A stretch of DNA of 64,000 nucleotides from Engraulis encrasicolus (GCF_034702125.1 NC_085876.1:18627514-18691513); one strand, 5' to 3'; shown: positions 1-11,979, counted from the first letter of the stretch. Made by a program: numbers and translations. Notes: generated from the letters alone by a model not told the origin.

Positions 1-195
1 CAAAGCTGTCAGCGGCCCTGTGTAGCTGTATGAGATCACAGTTCACATCGCGTTGTCGTGACGGGGCATTAGGGGTGATAACATCGACTTGGTAGTGACT
101 CACACATCCATGTTCCCCTCCGTAATTACATTTGGTCTGTTTCCATCATTGCAGCCTAGTGTTACTCCGTTACTCCCTGCACTGTTTGTCCAGAC

Positions 196-488
196 CAGTG
201 GCTTTCAAAGTGGGGGCCGGGGACCCCTGGGGGGCGCAAGAGGGTACCAGGGGGGGGCACAGTTGGTTGGAAGGGAAAGTACAGCAAAACAAAAATCATT
301 GAATAAATTGTTTCCTGCTGTAGATGGATTTAAGAATGCAGGAATGTCATTGACTTGTGAAAGGTGGTGCATAGAAGAAATAAAAAATAGTATGGTACGG
401 CCCATGTTTGGGGGGCCTTGGCTGAAATCTACTGGTAGGCTATATGGGGCATTGTGTAATGAGCTGGGAAAGTTTCATGGGTATTGAC
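196..488. mobile_element. Diverged copy of the 7349-7621 MITE family
   Basis: Shares CAAAGTGGGGGCCGGGGA, GGGGGGCCTTGGCTG and AAATCTACTGGTA blocks in the same order. The ends are worn. Confidence 0.6.
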
Positions 489-508
489 TGAAGAACCTCT
501 CTTACGGT

Positions 509-1022
509 AGGGACACATAGCAGGCGAAACGAGTGAGGCGAAGAGAGGCGGAATTCACTGACAACTCAACCAGAGAGAGAGTAGAGAGAGAGAGGTTCCA
601 TTGGCCCATTGTTTCCGGGTTCTATTATTGCAAGGGGGGGGGTTGGGGGAAATCCCCCTTTAGGCAGACCTAGGCAGACCTAAGGACTGTTCTATTCAAT
701 GCTAGGAGCATTATGACACGTCCCTTTAGGCAGACCGGAACCTGGTCACGTTAGGTGCCCATAGAAACCTATTATGTTGGCATATCTCTATATAAAGAAT
801 CTCTGGCTCAACCGTCATCAGGTTGTCGCGGCGAATGGAATGGAATGGAACAGTTATGTTGTTGATTTGATTGGGCCGCGGCAGGCGAATTCGCTCCTCA
901 TTTGCATAACATTAAACTTTGTTTAATAATTTTGCTTCGCTTCGCTCCTGTTGGCTTGCTTTCGCCTGCCCTCACCTCTCTCATAGGAGTTCACTTGGCC
1001 AAATTCGCGTCTATGTGTCCCT
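509..1022. mobile_element. Inverted-repeat element in the left oxr1 intron
   Basis: Begins AGGGACACATAGCAGGCGAA and ends AATTCGCGTCTATGTGTCCCT. No coding content. Confidence 0.55.
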
Positions 1023-1064
1023 ACTCTTATTCTTAGCACAGAGCAGCTGGCCAGCTGACAGGGG

Positions 1065-1205
1065 GGGACAAAGGGGCACATTGTCCCGGGCCCAGAAAGA
1101 TGTGGGGCCCAGAATCAAATCCTAGTTATATTGTATGCATATAAAGGGGGGCCCTTTCAGATGGTTTTGTCCTGGGCCCAGCCAAAGCTGTCAGTGGCCC
1201 TGCAG
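1065..1205. repeat. Interspersed GC-rich repeat
   Basis: Its end CAAAGCTGTCAGTGGCCCTG matches the first 20 bases of the window (one difference), so the window opens inside a second copy. Similar GGGCCC-rich units lie near 13790-13915 and 40200-40440. Confidence 0.5.
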
Positions 1206-2813
1206 AGCAGTGTTTATCTTACATGGTTAACCTGCATGTTGCATCATTATTTGTAGGTGCAAAAAATGTAGCATTTTTTTATTTTTATTTATTTACATTT
1301 TGTTAAGGCATGAGTAGCCCATATTGTGGATGATTGTGCCTGATGTGAGTATACTAGACTGAGTAAGCATTACACTGAGTTGAGGGTTTTTATCCAAAGA
1401 AACAATTGAGGGGGGAGTCTCTGTGTGCCAAGCAAATACGAGATTAGAGAATAAATCCAATGAGAAGTCTGTGGTGCACCTAGATCGAATGTTTTGTGAG
1501 TAAAGTGAGGAGAAGTTTCTGTCCTGTCCATGCAAACAAGACCTGTCACCTCGGAAGAAGTGAAAGATTAGATGAACCGCTCTTTTGGAATTAAAAGAAC
1601 TGGAGTTTGTTTGGTGTCATCATGCGTCTTTACTTGCCAAGTTCAGCTTTTATTAAACAAGACACAAATTGGAGATGAGTAATCTCTCTTTCTAGATTCC
1701 TATTGGCTGGTGACGGATTCCGACATCGGCTTGCACAGACCTGTTAAAGTCAAGGGTTTGTGTCTGACAGGGAGTGTTGGCTTTTCGAGTTTTGCGCTGT
1801 CTACCACTTGGCGACTTGACCACAGGATTTTATGCATGTCACGAAGCGGAGCCACCTTACTTTGCCATGTTTTTCGCCAGAAGAATCAGAGAGACACCGC
1901 TATTTACGCCCAAGTACAGCTGTGGCTTGGTAACGTCGTTCTTTTGGCACTTTCTCGTATTGTATTAAAGTAGCCAGGCAGAACTAGCCTAGTTCTATCT
2001 GTTGGTGTGTGTGCGTTGGGTGTTTCGGTGAAGGGTTTTTGCAGATTTGGGGAGCTTAGCGAGTTGGGAGACGTGGCGAAAACGTGTGAAAACGTTCGCT
2101 ATTTGCGCGCGTTATCACCTGTTCCAAACCAACATCAGTCGCTTCAAATAACTTTTGTAGCGGTGGGTTACGTCGTCAACTTGATATACGACGCCAAATG
2201 GAATGGGTTATGAGTTAACCAAAACGGCACACACTTGTAAACACGTTCGTGTTAGTTCTGGCATCTTCAAAACACTGTCATTTCGTAAAATGTCAGTCAT
2301 GAGATCATATCGCAGCAGATAAACATATGTTTGCTTCTGCGCGCGTAACAGAGGCCTATTTTAATGTGAAATCAGATTTGTAAAGTTAATTGCTTCTAAA
2401 TCTAAATGCAGTATTGAGGATGCACCATCTCCCAGTGCATTATACTTCTGTTATTTTTTATTTAGCCCTATCTATGTGAGGCTAACCTACATTTACCCTG
2501 GTCCACACGTGCGGATTAGTCTCGTAGGCTATTTGCGCACATCAGCAATTCGCCAGACAGCAGTTGCGCTCTTGTTGCGAAGATTTTCTCCAAATTCTTT
2601 TTTTTCCTTTTGGATAAACTGTGTTGAGTAATTATGTGGAGCTGCATGGACATGCACTGCACACTACAACTGTCCGTTGCTTGCCATGTATACATTTAGA
2701 ATATCATTGATATTGCCGTTGTTTTACATTGCAAAACATCTCTCCCTACGAAAGGGAGAGTGGGTGATCGGATCTCTCAGACTGATTTTTTTTTTTTTTT
2801 CGATTCTGTAGAT

Positions 2814-3020
2814 CAGTGTTTCCCAACCTTTTTTGACTTGTGTACCCCCTAAGCCTTTTTGTTGTACCTTGAGTACCCCCTATCCCATGCTCTCTATATA
2901 TATTCCTTTATCCCAGTATGACTACTCTATTCAATTGTCATTATCACATTTTTCCGCGTACCCCCTGAGGTGTGATCGCGTACCCCTAGTGGTACACGTA
3001 CCCCTGGTTGGGAAACACTG
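2814..3020. mobile_element. hAT-type MITE
   Basis: Inverted ends CAGTGTTTCCCAACC; perfect 8-bp duplication CTGTAGAT at 2806-2813 and 3021-3028. Same family as 42885-43075. Confidence 0.87.
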
Positions 3021-3807
3021 CTGTAGATGACAGAGGGGGGGGGGGTCATTTGATGGGCATGGCCCTGATGAAGGATGCATGGTCTTTTTTCCTTGTTGGG
3101 AAGGGAACCCGTTCTTCACATGCTTTTGCTCTCTGCTCTCTGTCTTAAAGTTTTACCAGTGGTGCGCAACATGGATTCAGGAGCTATAATCAATCCAGTG
3201 CACATATTCCATAAGACCCGGTTTTACCTGTCCAATTAGGGCATTTGAACATTTGGAATATGTGGAATTGGATTGTACTGTAGCTGCATATTCCAGGATC
3301 CCCATCACGGAATTTTACACTATGCTCACTAACAGCTGGATTTCTGTAACCTACTTCTAGGTGAACAACAACATAACAAGCTACTAGATCTACTAACCGC
3401 TATCCTGATCTAACTCCAACGATTTTTTTTATACAATCACAGCAAAGCCCCTCTCTCATCCACGAACATGTGGAGACAGCAAATGCTGATTCAACAGGCG
3501 TTGCCGTTTTTTAACTTTTCTACTATAATTTAGCCATTTCATAAAGCTATTTTTAACTTTTTTGGGAAGAGTGCCTTGAATACTTCAACTCCTTTGCTGA
3601 TTCAACAGGATTTTGATCGATTCAAACAGAGGAGGGAGGGCGCTCCCTTAATTTTTCTGCTAACAATCATTGGCTTTGTCCCGCTGCACCGGATCCCCTT
3701 CACCCTAACCTAACCCCCACTGACCCCCAGCCCCAGGGCAGTCAAAAGGTACCACCACCACCACCACCACCACCGACGCCTGCTCTCCCTGTGTGTGTGT
3801 GTAACAG

Positions 3808-3888
3808 GTAGTGTCGGTGACCGAGTACTACAGGCGGATTGACGCCCTTAACAGCGAGGACCTGCGCTCGCTCTGCAAACGTCTACAG
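3808..3888 (+). CDS. oxr1: oxr1 coding exon (27 codons, linker before TLDc)
   Basis: Acceptor cag ends at 3807 after a gtgtgt tract; donor gt at 3889. Phase 0 on both sides. Encodes VVSVTEYYRRIDALNSE and then LCKRLQ, as in OXR1. Confidence 0.88.
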
Positions 3889-6800
3889 GTGCACAGTCAG
3901 CTACTCTGCCATACAAAGGCAAAGTGCAGTAACTACAACAATGCTGAAACTGAGAAAAACACCTTCAAAGTCTTGGTATTGTTGGATATTGCAGTTGCTG
4001 CAAATTCGAATTCGCAATATCTTTAAAACTGAACACATTTGAATCATAAGGCTATGCCACAAGTTAAAGCAGACATGATAAAGACCATTTTTTTGTCTCA
4101 ACTCAATTTTGAAGCAATGTGTAGTTACAGTTACTGCACTTTGCCTTTGTATGGTAGTAACAGTTCCCCTTGCGCTCACACACTGACCTCCGCAGTCTGC
4201 CAATCTTTTATTAGGAGGACTATTCAGAAAAAAAGTGAACTGAAATTCTGAGAGGACTCTGAGGAGGAGCACCTCTAAAAGTCTGTCCTGTCCACCAACT
4301 CAACTTTAGGGCCTTTGGTCTTTATCTGTGGTCTCCAAATGGCGGCCTGCGGGCCAGATCCGGCCCTGGAATGGTCAACGTTTGGCCCGGCATGAGGTTC
4401 GAACAAATGAAAACGTACATGTGTGCTATCTGTGGCCTTACGGTTGGGTGATTTCTTTGGCCCTCAACCTGATTTGCACTACATAATTTGGCCCTTGGGG
4501 GAAAATTATTGGAGACCAGTCGACTAAACCCTTTACCCTACTTTGATAGCTCCGGCTTAATCTCAATCATCTCCTTTTGGTTCCATTTTTAGTCGCATTT
4601 AAACAGCATTTTTGCCTCATCACTGAGCTGCTGAAAGGGCAGCTGCAAGCATGAGTTAACATTTTGAAGTTGATTGGTTTTGGTTGGGGCCGGGGTGGTG
4701 GGAACTTAATGCTAGGACTTCTACTAATTAGCAGACTGCTGTGGCCTTTGAGGAGATGGAGGAACTCTGAGATTGGCCAGAAAGTTTGAAATGCCAAAGG
4801 ATGCAAACGATTGATTTCACTTTTTTTTTTAGAAAAAATAAACTAATAAATACCCTTCCCGTTCCCGGCCCTCTTCCGTCATTCCCCGAGCGCAACCTCA
4901 CCTTAGCCGTCAGAACGCATTTCTATTCATTTATTTAACTTTCGACTTGACTGTTGAAATGATACGGGGTGGGGAGCACCCCAGGGTTAAGAAACACGTT
5001 TTTGTCTCAGTGTCTTGTGTAATACTAATGGAAGAACACTGTTTTAGTGTTTAGAAGCTTTAGAAGCCGTGTAAGTAAAAAAAATAGGCCATACACAGTG
5101 ACAAAGTCAGGCATATACGCACTGACTGGAGAACAGTGAGCTCTGCACTGCGCTTCTTGGACTGGGTTCTGCCCCAAGCTGGTAGGAGACCTCTCCACAA
5201 AGTGCGGTGCAGACTACATGACTAAGCGCAAGCCTTCATCCATTCAACTCCATGGGTGCAAGTCAATAACACAACTTGAGTCGTTTCCTCTGTCTTTCAG
5301 CCTCATGATGCTGGGCCCAACATGTCTGACATCTTAATACAAAAGGCTATTTTGCTATATTAATAATCTTTGTGTGTCTAATCAGTTTCGTGTTCATTTG
5401 CAATCAGGATGTGTATTTGGGGGTAAAGCACCCAAAAATCCATCCTGTTCTGCTCTACAACTGAGAAACCTTATTTTTTCCCACCGGACACCAAGACATA
5501 AGGCAGTGTGAAATGACTGGAGTGGTGACGTTGACTTGAACTTCCTGAGGTTTTATTGATGGGGATTCCTCATCTTTACCTATCCGCAGCCATTTTCTAA
5601 CATTTTTTTCTATGATATGAACCTTGTGTGGCCTTCTTAAGCCGCATCTAACATGTAATACCCTAAAACCATTGGCTTTGACATGGTGCAAACATCCAAG
5701 AGTGAAAAAGTTGACATGGAAGACATTTCTGAAACATTTTTAGCTGATTGTTTGTCTTTCAAATTCATAAAAGAAAACATACATAGTTTTTTTCTGTGCT
5801 TCTTGGATATTTGCCTTTGGTTTCCTTTGCATTGATGCTGCTGCTCCTCTCCTTTACTCTTGTTTTAACCCTTTAACCCCTTTTAAAACCTGCCTCAGAT
5901 AAGACAATGCTGAAGTTATAGGGAAAGCTGAATACAACTTGAACCCCCCTCCAGCATGGCAGCGACCCCCACCCCCACCCACCCTCCACAAACAATCCCC
6001 ACCCAACCCTCCCGATATACATCTAAATCGAAGATGTATATATGACCTCTGCCCTACAACATTGCCGTGTGACTCCTACTCCTAAACTCCCACCTTATCC
6101 TGAATCCTCTTAACCCCTACCCCATCCCCACCCCCACCTCAGACTCCTAAAACCCTCATAGTATCCCATGCAGAGTGCTGTGTGCTTTGTTTGAAATCCT
6201 TTTCTCTTCTCCCTCGTGTCTCTGTCCCCTCCTCTTCATAAGACTAGGAGTATGCATATCCCACCTCTCTGAGGCCAGGTGCAGGACAAAGGCGCATTTG
6301 ATAGTGGAAAAAGTAAAAGTCCGCACACTGTATCTCCGCTTTGAAAATGTATTTAGGTCATACAACATTTCGACCCAACAGGGTCTTCATCAGGCATGTG
6401 AAGACCCTGTTGGGTCGAAATGCTGTATGACCTAAATACATTTCAAAGCGGAGCTACAGTGTGCGAACTTCTACTTTTTCCTCTGTCCCCTCCTCTCCTC
6501 TCCTCTCCCTCCATGTGGGTCTTGTTGCACCACACCACCACTCTCACACTGATGTGTGGCCTCTGTCCCCTCCTCAGATCACCACCAAGGCAGAGGTCAA
6601 CTCCAAACTCAGCCCTGGCAGCAGGCCTGAGCCGGAGCCAGAGGTGTTTAGGCCCAACCTGAGCGAGCCCAGTGACTTGTTACAGACCGACCAGATTGAG
6701 AAGGTGAGACGGATTTTATTTCTCATGGATGTTTGTTAACCCATTTTAACCTAACGCACCTGCAAAAAAACCCGCCTGCTGAATGCCTAAGCTCTGTTTG

Positions 6801-9800
6801 GGGAAAAGGTGCCCTTTTAAAAACCTAAATATCTGAGCCTCTGAAGCACACAAAAAGTGTGAAATAAGTTGTATTTAAAAGCCACTACCCTCATCTTGCA
6901 TTAGAATGTGTTCATTCAGCTCTAACATACCCACATTTTTCATGAAAAAAACCCTCAAATTTCATGACCCTGTATGCTGCGTCAATGCAGCAACGCATAC
7001 ACAGCATCCAGTATAAATGGGTCAATAAAGATGCATTCATTAGATCGTAGCTGTCAGGATTATTTAACCAAAAATTAGCCCATTTTAATATCCCACCTAC
7101 AGTAAATGTAAAGCTGGAATTGGGTTTGTGAAATGACATTTGTTTGTGAGAAGGTGAGAAGGATCTTGTTAGATGGAGTTTGATTATGGATGCTTTTAAG
7201 ACTAAATCATTTTCTATCAAGGTTTGTCATCGCTAAAACACGTTTTCTTTATTTCTTTTTTACTTTTATTTTTGTGAACCACTTTGAACTGTATCTGTGC
7301 ATGAAAAGGCAGCACTCTACAGATAAACTTGCCTTGCCTTGCCTAAGACGGCAGTTTTCAAAGTAGGGGCCGGGGATCCCTGCGGGGCCGCAGCAGGTTG
7401 AAAAGAAAAGTATTGCGAAACAAAATGGCCTCATTCGTGCCATAGTGAGCACAGCTTTACACACTATATTTACTGTTGTATGGATTTAGGGTTGCACTTA
7501 TCGACTTATGAAAGGGGGTACATGGGAAAAAATACTGTGGCACGATCCATGTCAGGGGGGCCTTGGCTGGCATCTACTGGTATATGGGGGGCTTTGTCAT
7601 GGTAAAGTTTGGGAACCCCTGGCCTAAGAGAGGACACACTTCATCCAAAGCAGACCATTTCAATCCACAACCTAAATGTAGCAGCTGTTGCATAGTAGTT
7701 AGGAAAGTGGACTTAGGATCAGACGGTTGCAGGTTCGAATCCCACCCTTACCCATCCTCCCTACACCTTTTATCCTTGGCTGAAGTGCCCTTCAGCAAGG
7801 CACCTAACCCTACATTGCTCCAGGAACTGTAACCAATACCCTGTATCTAAATAACTGTAAGTTCTGTCAGAATCACTCTAGTCAAAAATGAGACATGAAA
7901 CAGAGATACATTTCGGAAGCTTTATTTCTGAATGCAGACATTTTTGTTTGGCGGTATGGCTCTGTTCGGAGGAAGTTCCCTGGCTTCTCTATGAGCTCCA
8001 TGGAAGCCAAGACAGGAAACAGCAGTGCCTTCCATTTAGCTGGTAAGGCAACATACCCCCTAGAACAGAGTAAGCAACAATGACAACAGTATGACATTGT
8101 TTGGCAATGATTAGTCTGGTGGAGCAGGGGAGGTGGTGGGTGCAAAACAAGCAGCAAAAAGCAATGACAGGAAAACAAATTCGGTAGTTTAAGTAAAGCG
8201 CGCCAAAGGTCAGCATCCAATTGCGAGCAGCAGCTGATTAACCAAAGCACAGCTGATTCGTGGAGAGCTGTATGGGTTGGGTCGTCGTCAGCCAGTAGGC
8301 AATAGGGCGCGTTGACTACGTGGTCTGCCAGAGCTATCGCAGGTTGCTCGATTCGCTTTGGATGAAGGTGTCAGCGTAAGTGTAATGTAATAAATGTAAA
8401 ATTTTGATTGAACTACTGTGATCAAATTCAATTTCACAAGTACAAACTGCTACATTTGTTGTTTTCTTTTTCATAACCATCCTGCATACTGAATACTCTT
8501 CCCCATAACTGGAATGCACAACACTACCTCTTTTTTAATATATGTTCTATGTATGTCTGCTGTTGCCCAGTCTTGCACTTTATATGTCTGTATGGGTATT
8601 GTATAGGTACTCTAGGTGTAATGTATGTATACTGTCTATGTCTAATTGTCTATGTCCACACCTAGAGTCTAGACTCTAGAGTCTATGTCTGTCTGCATGG
8701 GAAAGTAAGAAACGTAATTTCAATTCTTTGTATGACCAGCGCATGTAAAGAAATTGACAATAAAACCGACTTGACTTGACTTGATAACCATCCTGCGTAC
8801 TGAATACTCTTCCCCATGTGCCCTCTGTAGCTGTCTAAGAACCTGCCTCCTCGGACGATAGGCTACCCGTGGAGCTTAGCCTTCAGCACCTCCAAGCACG
8901 GCATGAGCATCAAGACCCTGTACCGCATCATGCAAGGCCTCGACTCCCCAGTCCTCCTGGTCGTCAAAGACAACGACGGACAGGTGAGTCTAATGTACTC
9001 TGAATATAGCTTTTCTCAACGGGGGCTTTACACCCCCCCAGGGGGCGTTGAGGAGCCCTAGGGGGATGTTCAGAAAGATGCAGCTGAGAGGGGATGGTGG
9101 TGTATACTGCCCTACAATATCAGAACGCAGTATCTTGAAAATGGTCGAAAATGGGTTTAGACCGCAAATTGGCTTTAAAATACCTTCTTTTTCTTGTGTT
9201 AAAATGTTTTGGTCCAACTTGGTCCCGTTTCAGAAAAAAACGCAAAAAAACGATTATACTGCGCTTTTTGGTTTTAGGAGGTTACGTCTTACTAGCCAAG
9301 AACGCAGTATAACGCGCATTATACTGCACTTCTCCATTGACACCGTGGTTTTGGTGTAGACAGTAATACCACAACAGAACGCAGTATAATGATTTTTCAG
9401 CTAAAAAGTAATGAGAATGTTGTTTTTGCTTTTTTTCTTGTGTGCATAAATTTCCACCATAAAAAAGTATTATATGGAAGTGTCATCATCACTTGACCTC
9501 CAACACAGTTGCGTGGCCAGAAAGGAAACTTTAAAGCCTTTTTTCTCAGTTTGCCATTTTGAATTATACTGCGTTCTGAAATTGTAGGGCAGTATAGTTG
9601 CACTCAAGCTGAGACTTGTGTGGTGTGGCCCGTATTACAAGTCAGTGGTTCCCAACCCTTTTTTTCTTCCATATGCCCTAAGCATTTTTGCCCCACATTG
9701 AGTATCCCTTTACCGATGCTCGATATGTCTTTCTATATCCAAATGTGACTGACATATGTGTCATATTTGTGGTACACATATCCCTGGCTGGGAATCACTG

Positions 9801-11836
9801 CTGTAAGTGATGGCATGTCGGGGGCGCTGTGGTGCAGCATGCTAAGCCCCCCACATTTGGGCTTACAGTACATGTCCAGGGAGAGCCCTACCCCATCTCT
9901 CTCTTACAACTGTTTCCTGTCTCCTCTCATATTGTCCTGTCATAATAAAGCCAAAAAAAATACTTGCTGATGAGTGATGACATGTCATGAGACTGTACTG
10001 TATATATCTGTTTTGCAGGTGTTTGGGGCGCTGGCCTCCGAGCCGTTTAAGGTGAGCGAGGGTTTCTACGGCACAGGAGAGACCTTCCTCTTCACCTTCT
10101 GCCCAGACTTCGAGGTGAGCCTACCCTACCCCTCCCCTCCCCTCCCCTCCGCTCAGCCAACCGTGCGAGCGAGCGAGCGCCTTACTGACCTGACCTACAT
10201 TTTTGGAATTGCAGGGATAACTCCCTACGCATAGTCCTCCAAGGTGGATGATAACATATTTGTTATTTAGAGAAAAAGAAGGTATCGCACACCAATAAAG
10301 TCTTTTTTGAGGTGCTGGCCACTTTTGTGTATTCAAATATCAAAGCAAAGACCTAAAGAAGACCTTCTTTATTTTCTTTAATATATGTGGTCTAACGTCC
10401 CCTGAGTCCCCCCCCGAGGTGGCTATTATATTTTGTTATAACTTGTGGCTTTCTTGTCAATTTTTCCGCCAGGTGTTCAAATGGACTGGGGATAACATGT
10501 TCTTCATGAAGGGGGATATGGACTCCTTAGCGTTTGGTGGTGGAAGGTAAGATGGAATATAGAGATATTATTGTGTTTCTTTTTAGTAGTCGAACACTCT
10601 ATACATGCGAGTCATGCAGCAGCTTTTTGTGTGCATGTCTGTGTGTGCGTGCATGTGTATCTGTATCTTTGTATGTGTGTTTGTGTATGCTCGTTTGTGC
10701 AAAGTGCTGCCGCAAGAATTCTATCTAAAACAAAAAAAAGAGAGACCACATCACTACAGTACTTAGGTCATTGCACTGGCTAGCAGTGAGATTTAGAATT
10801 GAGTTTAGAACTCTTCTGACAGTTTATAAGTCACTAAATGGCTTAGGCCCTAAATATATTGTAAATATGCTGGAGCAATATCCTAATAGATGTCTTACGT
10901 CAGTGTTTCTCAACCTTTTTTGAGGCGAGGCACCCTTTCAATTTATGAAAAATGTCAAGGCACCCCAAACCAACAAACCGTAACATGGCATCGCATCCGA
11001 TACCACACAAGCTTAGAAAAGTAACACATTTGGAGATGTCACACGACCTACGTTCGAAGTTGCAGCTGACTGGGGCGACCTACAGTATATTTACTTTATT
11101 GTGCGTAAATGGCAGATGAAAGATTCCACTGACTAGCATTAACTTCGCAATTTAGACAAATAAGTATTTTAATGCATAATTTATTTATCAGCCACGTTTC
11201 CGCGGCACCCCTGAGGAGGGCCTGCGGCACCCCAGGTTGCCCCGGCACCCCTGTTGAGAAACACTGTCTTACGTCTTCAGAATCTCCTCTACCGGTTGTG
11301 CCTAAGGCCAAGTGTGGACAGGGTGAAATGGCAATCAGTCATTATGAAAAATGCTGGAACCAACTTCCTGTCCAAATTACAACTGCCCCAACAGTATCTT
11401 GTTTCAAAAAGAAATTAAAAACGGCTTTATTCTCATCTATTATCTACTATCTACAACACAATATAGTTTCTTTTTCTTCTCTTCTATCTTTCTCTACTCT
11501 TTAGCACATTGAATGACAATTATCTATGATAATGTGCTATATAAGTAATTTTGATTGATTGATTGATTGATTTTATGCATTCATATTTTGCTATGTGCTC
11601 ATGTGTGAATATTTCTATTATAAGTAATTTTGATTGATTTTATACGTTCGTGTTTTGCTCTGCGCTCATCTGTGAACATTTCTCTTTTATTTGTGTTTAG
11701 TGGAGAGTTTGGTCTGTGGCTGGACGGAGACCTCTACCGGGGACGGACCCACTCCTGCAAGACGTTTGGCAACCCCACCCTCTCCAAAAGCGAGGACTTT
11801 GTGGTGCAGGACATTGAGATCTGGGCATTTGAGTAA
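3808..11836 (+). CDS. oxr1: Oxidation resistance protein 1, 3' part (TLDc domain)
   Basis: Six coding exons join in frame: 3808-3888, 6578-6703, 8831-8983, 10019-10114, 10473-10546 and 11701-11836, about 221 residues plus the stop. The first encodes a linker with EYYRRIDALNSEDLR. The second leads into FRPNLSEPSDLLQTDQIEK and the last four make the TLDc domain (GYPWSLAFST, FGALASEPFKVSEGFYGTGE, FKWTGDNMFF, WLDGDLYRG, ending DIEIWAFE). These match my recollection of OXR1 closely and its paralogue NCOA7 less well (for example GALASEP rather than GAYATHP). OXR1 protects cells against oxidative stress; TLDc proteins also bind the V-ATPase. The 5' exons are outside the window, so isoforms cannot be judged. 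All introns are packed with transposon remnants. Which teleost duplicate (a or b) this is cannot be decided. Confidence 0.93.
4330..4519. mobile_element. MITE with GGTCTCCAA ends
   Basis: Left end GGTCTCCAAATGGCGGCC; right end ATTATTGGAGACC. Purely non-coding and gene-free. Confidence 0.55.
6307..6480. repeat. Long hairpin (foldback element)
   Basis: Two arms of about 85 bp, nearly perfect complements, meet near 6394 (GACCCAACAGGGTCTTCA against TGAAGACCCTGTTGGGTC). It lies about 100 bp before an oxr1 exon. Confidence 0.85.
6578..6703 (+). CDS. oxr1: oxr1 coding exon (42 codons)
   Basis: Acceptor ctcag|atcacc and donor aag|gtgaga, phase 0. Encodes ITTKAEVNSK, a Pro/Glu-rich linker, then FRPNLSEPSDLLQTDQIEK at the start of the TLDc domain. 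Confidence 0.92.
6736..7027. mobile_element. TTAA-type MITE, diverged copy
   Basis: Starts TTAACCCATT; shares CACCTGCAAAAAA, CTGAATGCCT and TTAGAATGTGTTCATTCA with the copies at 37297-37600 and 44606-44911. Confidence 0.6.
7349..7621. mobile_element. hAT-type MITE
   Basis: Ends near GTTTTCAAAGTAGGGGCC and AAAGTTTGGGAACCCCTG; duplication GCCTAAGA at 7341-7348 and 7622-7629. Related to 196-488. Confidence 0.75.
7676..7880 (+). mobile_element. tRNA-derived SINE
   Basis: Pol III B-box-like GGTTCGAATCCC, then the family body TGGCTGAAGTGCCCTTCAGC and AAGGCACCTAACCC. Same family at 38456, 41150, 46270 and 61425. Confidence 0.75.
8512..8782 (+). mobile_element. LINE-type 3' end fragment upstream of oxr1 exon at 8831
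   Basis: Ends CTTGACTTGACTTG and is flanked by about 34-bp direct repeats (8475-8508 and 8784-8817, ACCATCCTGCATACTGAATA). They may be an unusually long target duplication. Confidence 0.55.
8831..8983 (+). CDS. oxr1: oxr1 coding exon (51 codons, TLDc)
   Basis: Acceptor ctgtag and donor cag|gtgagt, phase 0. Encodes LPPRTIGYPWSLAFSTSKHG and then SIKTLYRIMQGLDSP, the first TLDc strands and helix. Confidence 0.95.
9103..9596. mobile_element. MITE with TATACTGCCCTACAAT ends
   Basis: Inverted ends of about 31 bp (TATACTGCCCTACAATATCA and complement) flank about 490 bp that holds further copies of the CGCAGTATA motif. Confidence 0.7.
9643..9800. mobile_element. Short hAT-type MITE
   Basis: Ends CAGTGGTTCCCAACC and GGCTGGGAATCACTG; the 8-bp flanks match only in part (TTACAAGT, CTGTAAGT). 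Confidence 0.6.
9823..9958 (+). mobile_element. Second SINE type
   Basis: Opens GGGGGCGCTGTGGTGCAGCA (A-box-like) and ends TCATAATAAAGCCAAAAAAA. Differs from the 7676 family. Confidence 0.5.
10019..10114 (+). CDS. oxr1: oxr1 coding exon (32 codons, TLDc)
   Basis: Acceptor tttgcag and donor gag|gtgagc, phase 0. Encodes the most conserved TLDc segment: FGALASEPFK, GFYGTGETFLFTFCPDFE. Confidence 0.96.
10473..10546 (+). CDS. oxr1: oxr1 coding exon (TLDc)
   Basis: Acceptor ccgccag and donor aag|gtaaga, leaving phase 2. Encodes VFKWTGDNMFFMKGDMDS followed by the LAFGGG turn. Confidence 0.95.
10690..11572 (+). mobile_element. L2/Rex-type LINE 3' fragment in the last oxr1 intron
   Basis: Degenerate coding resembles the reverse-transcriptase C-terminal region of L2/CR1 elements (RDHIT, LHWLAV, YKSLNGL, then ESPLPVVPKAK, CWNQLPVQI, FKKKLKTALF). 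It ends in a TGAT repeat at 11549-11572. A hAT-type element is inserted at 10901-11266. Confidence 0.7.
10901..11266. mobile_element. hAT-type MITE inserted in the LINE fragment
   Basis: Ends CAGTGTTTCTCAACC and its complement; a perfect 8-bp target duplication TCTTACGT at 10893-10900 and 11267-11274. Confidence 0.85.
11545..11690 (+). repeat. Tandem duplication before the last oxr1 exon
   Basis: The block AAGTAATTTTGATTGAT ... GCTCATGTGTGAATATTTCT recurs at about a 77-bp offset. The second copy runs into the acceptor of the terminal exon. Confidence 0.6.
11701..11836 (+). CDS. oxr1: oxr1 terminal coding exon
   Basis: Acceptor tgtgtttag; the exon completes a split Ser codon and encodes GEFGLWLDGDLYRGRTH, SCKTFGNPTLSK and the C-terminus DIEIWAFE, with TAA at 11834-11836. 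Confidence 0.96.
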
Positions 11837-11889
11837 ACAGCGCCCCCTGATGGGCTGGGCGCTCCTGGACTGAGACAATTCTGTACAAA

Positions 11890-11895
11890 AATAAA
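11890..11895 (+). terminator. Possible oxr1 polyadenylation signal
   Basis: AATAAA lies 53 bases after the oxr1 stop in an AT-rich stretch. This would give a very short 3' UTR, so a more distal site is quite possible. Confidence 0.35.
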
Positions 11896-11979
11896 TAAAT
11901 AATAATAATAAAAGAACAACAACAACAACGCCCGCCCGCCTGGAGAAAATCAACAACAACCCTCCCAGACCCTCCTGAG

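Noticed and set aside
7676..7760. Possible tRNA gene (also 38456, 41150, 61425)
   Set aside because: Only the promoter-like boxes are tRNA-like. No cloverleaf or acceptor stem forms, and the common 3' body marks a SINE family.
11172..11504. 110-codon + strand ORF
   Set aside because: It joins the end of a hAT MITE to a decayed LINE reverse-transcriptase tail. Not a host gene.
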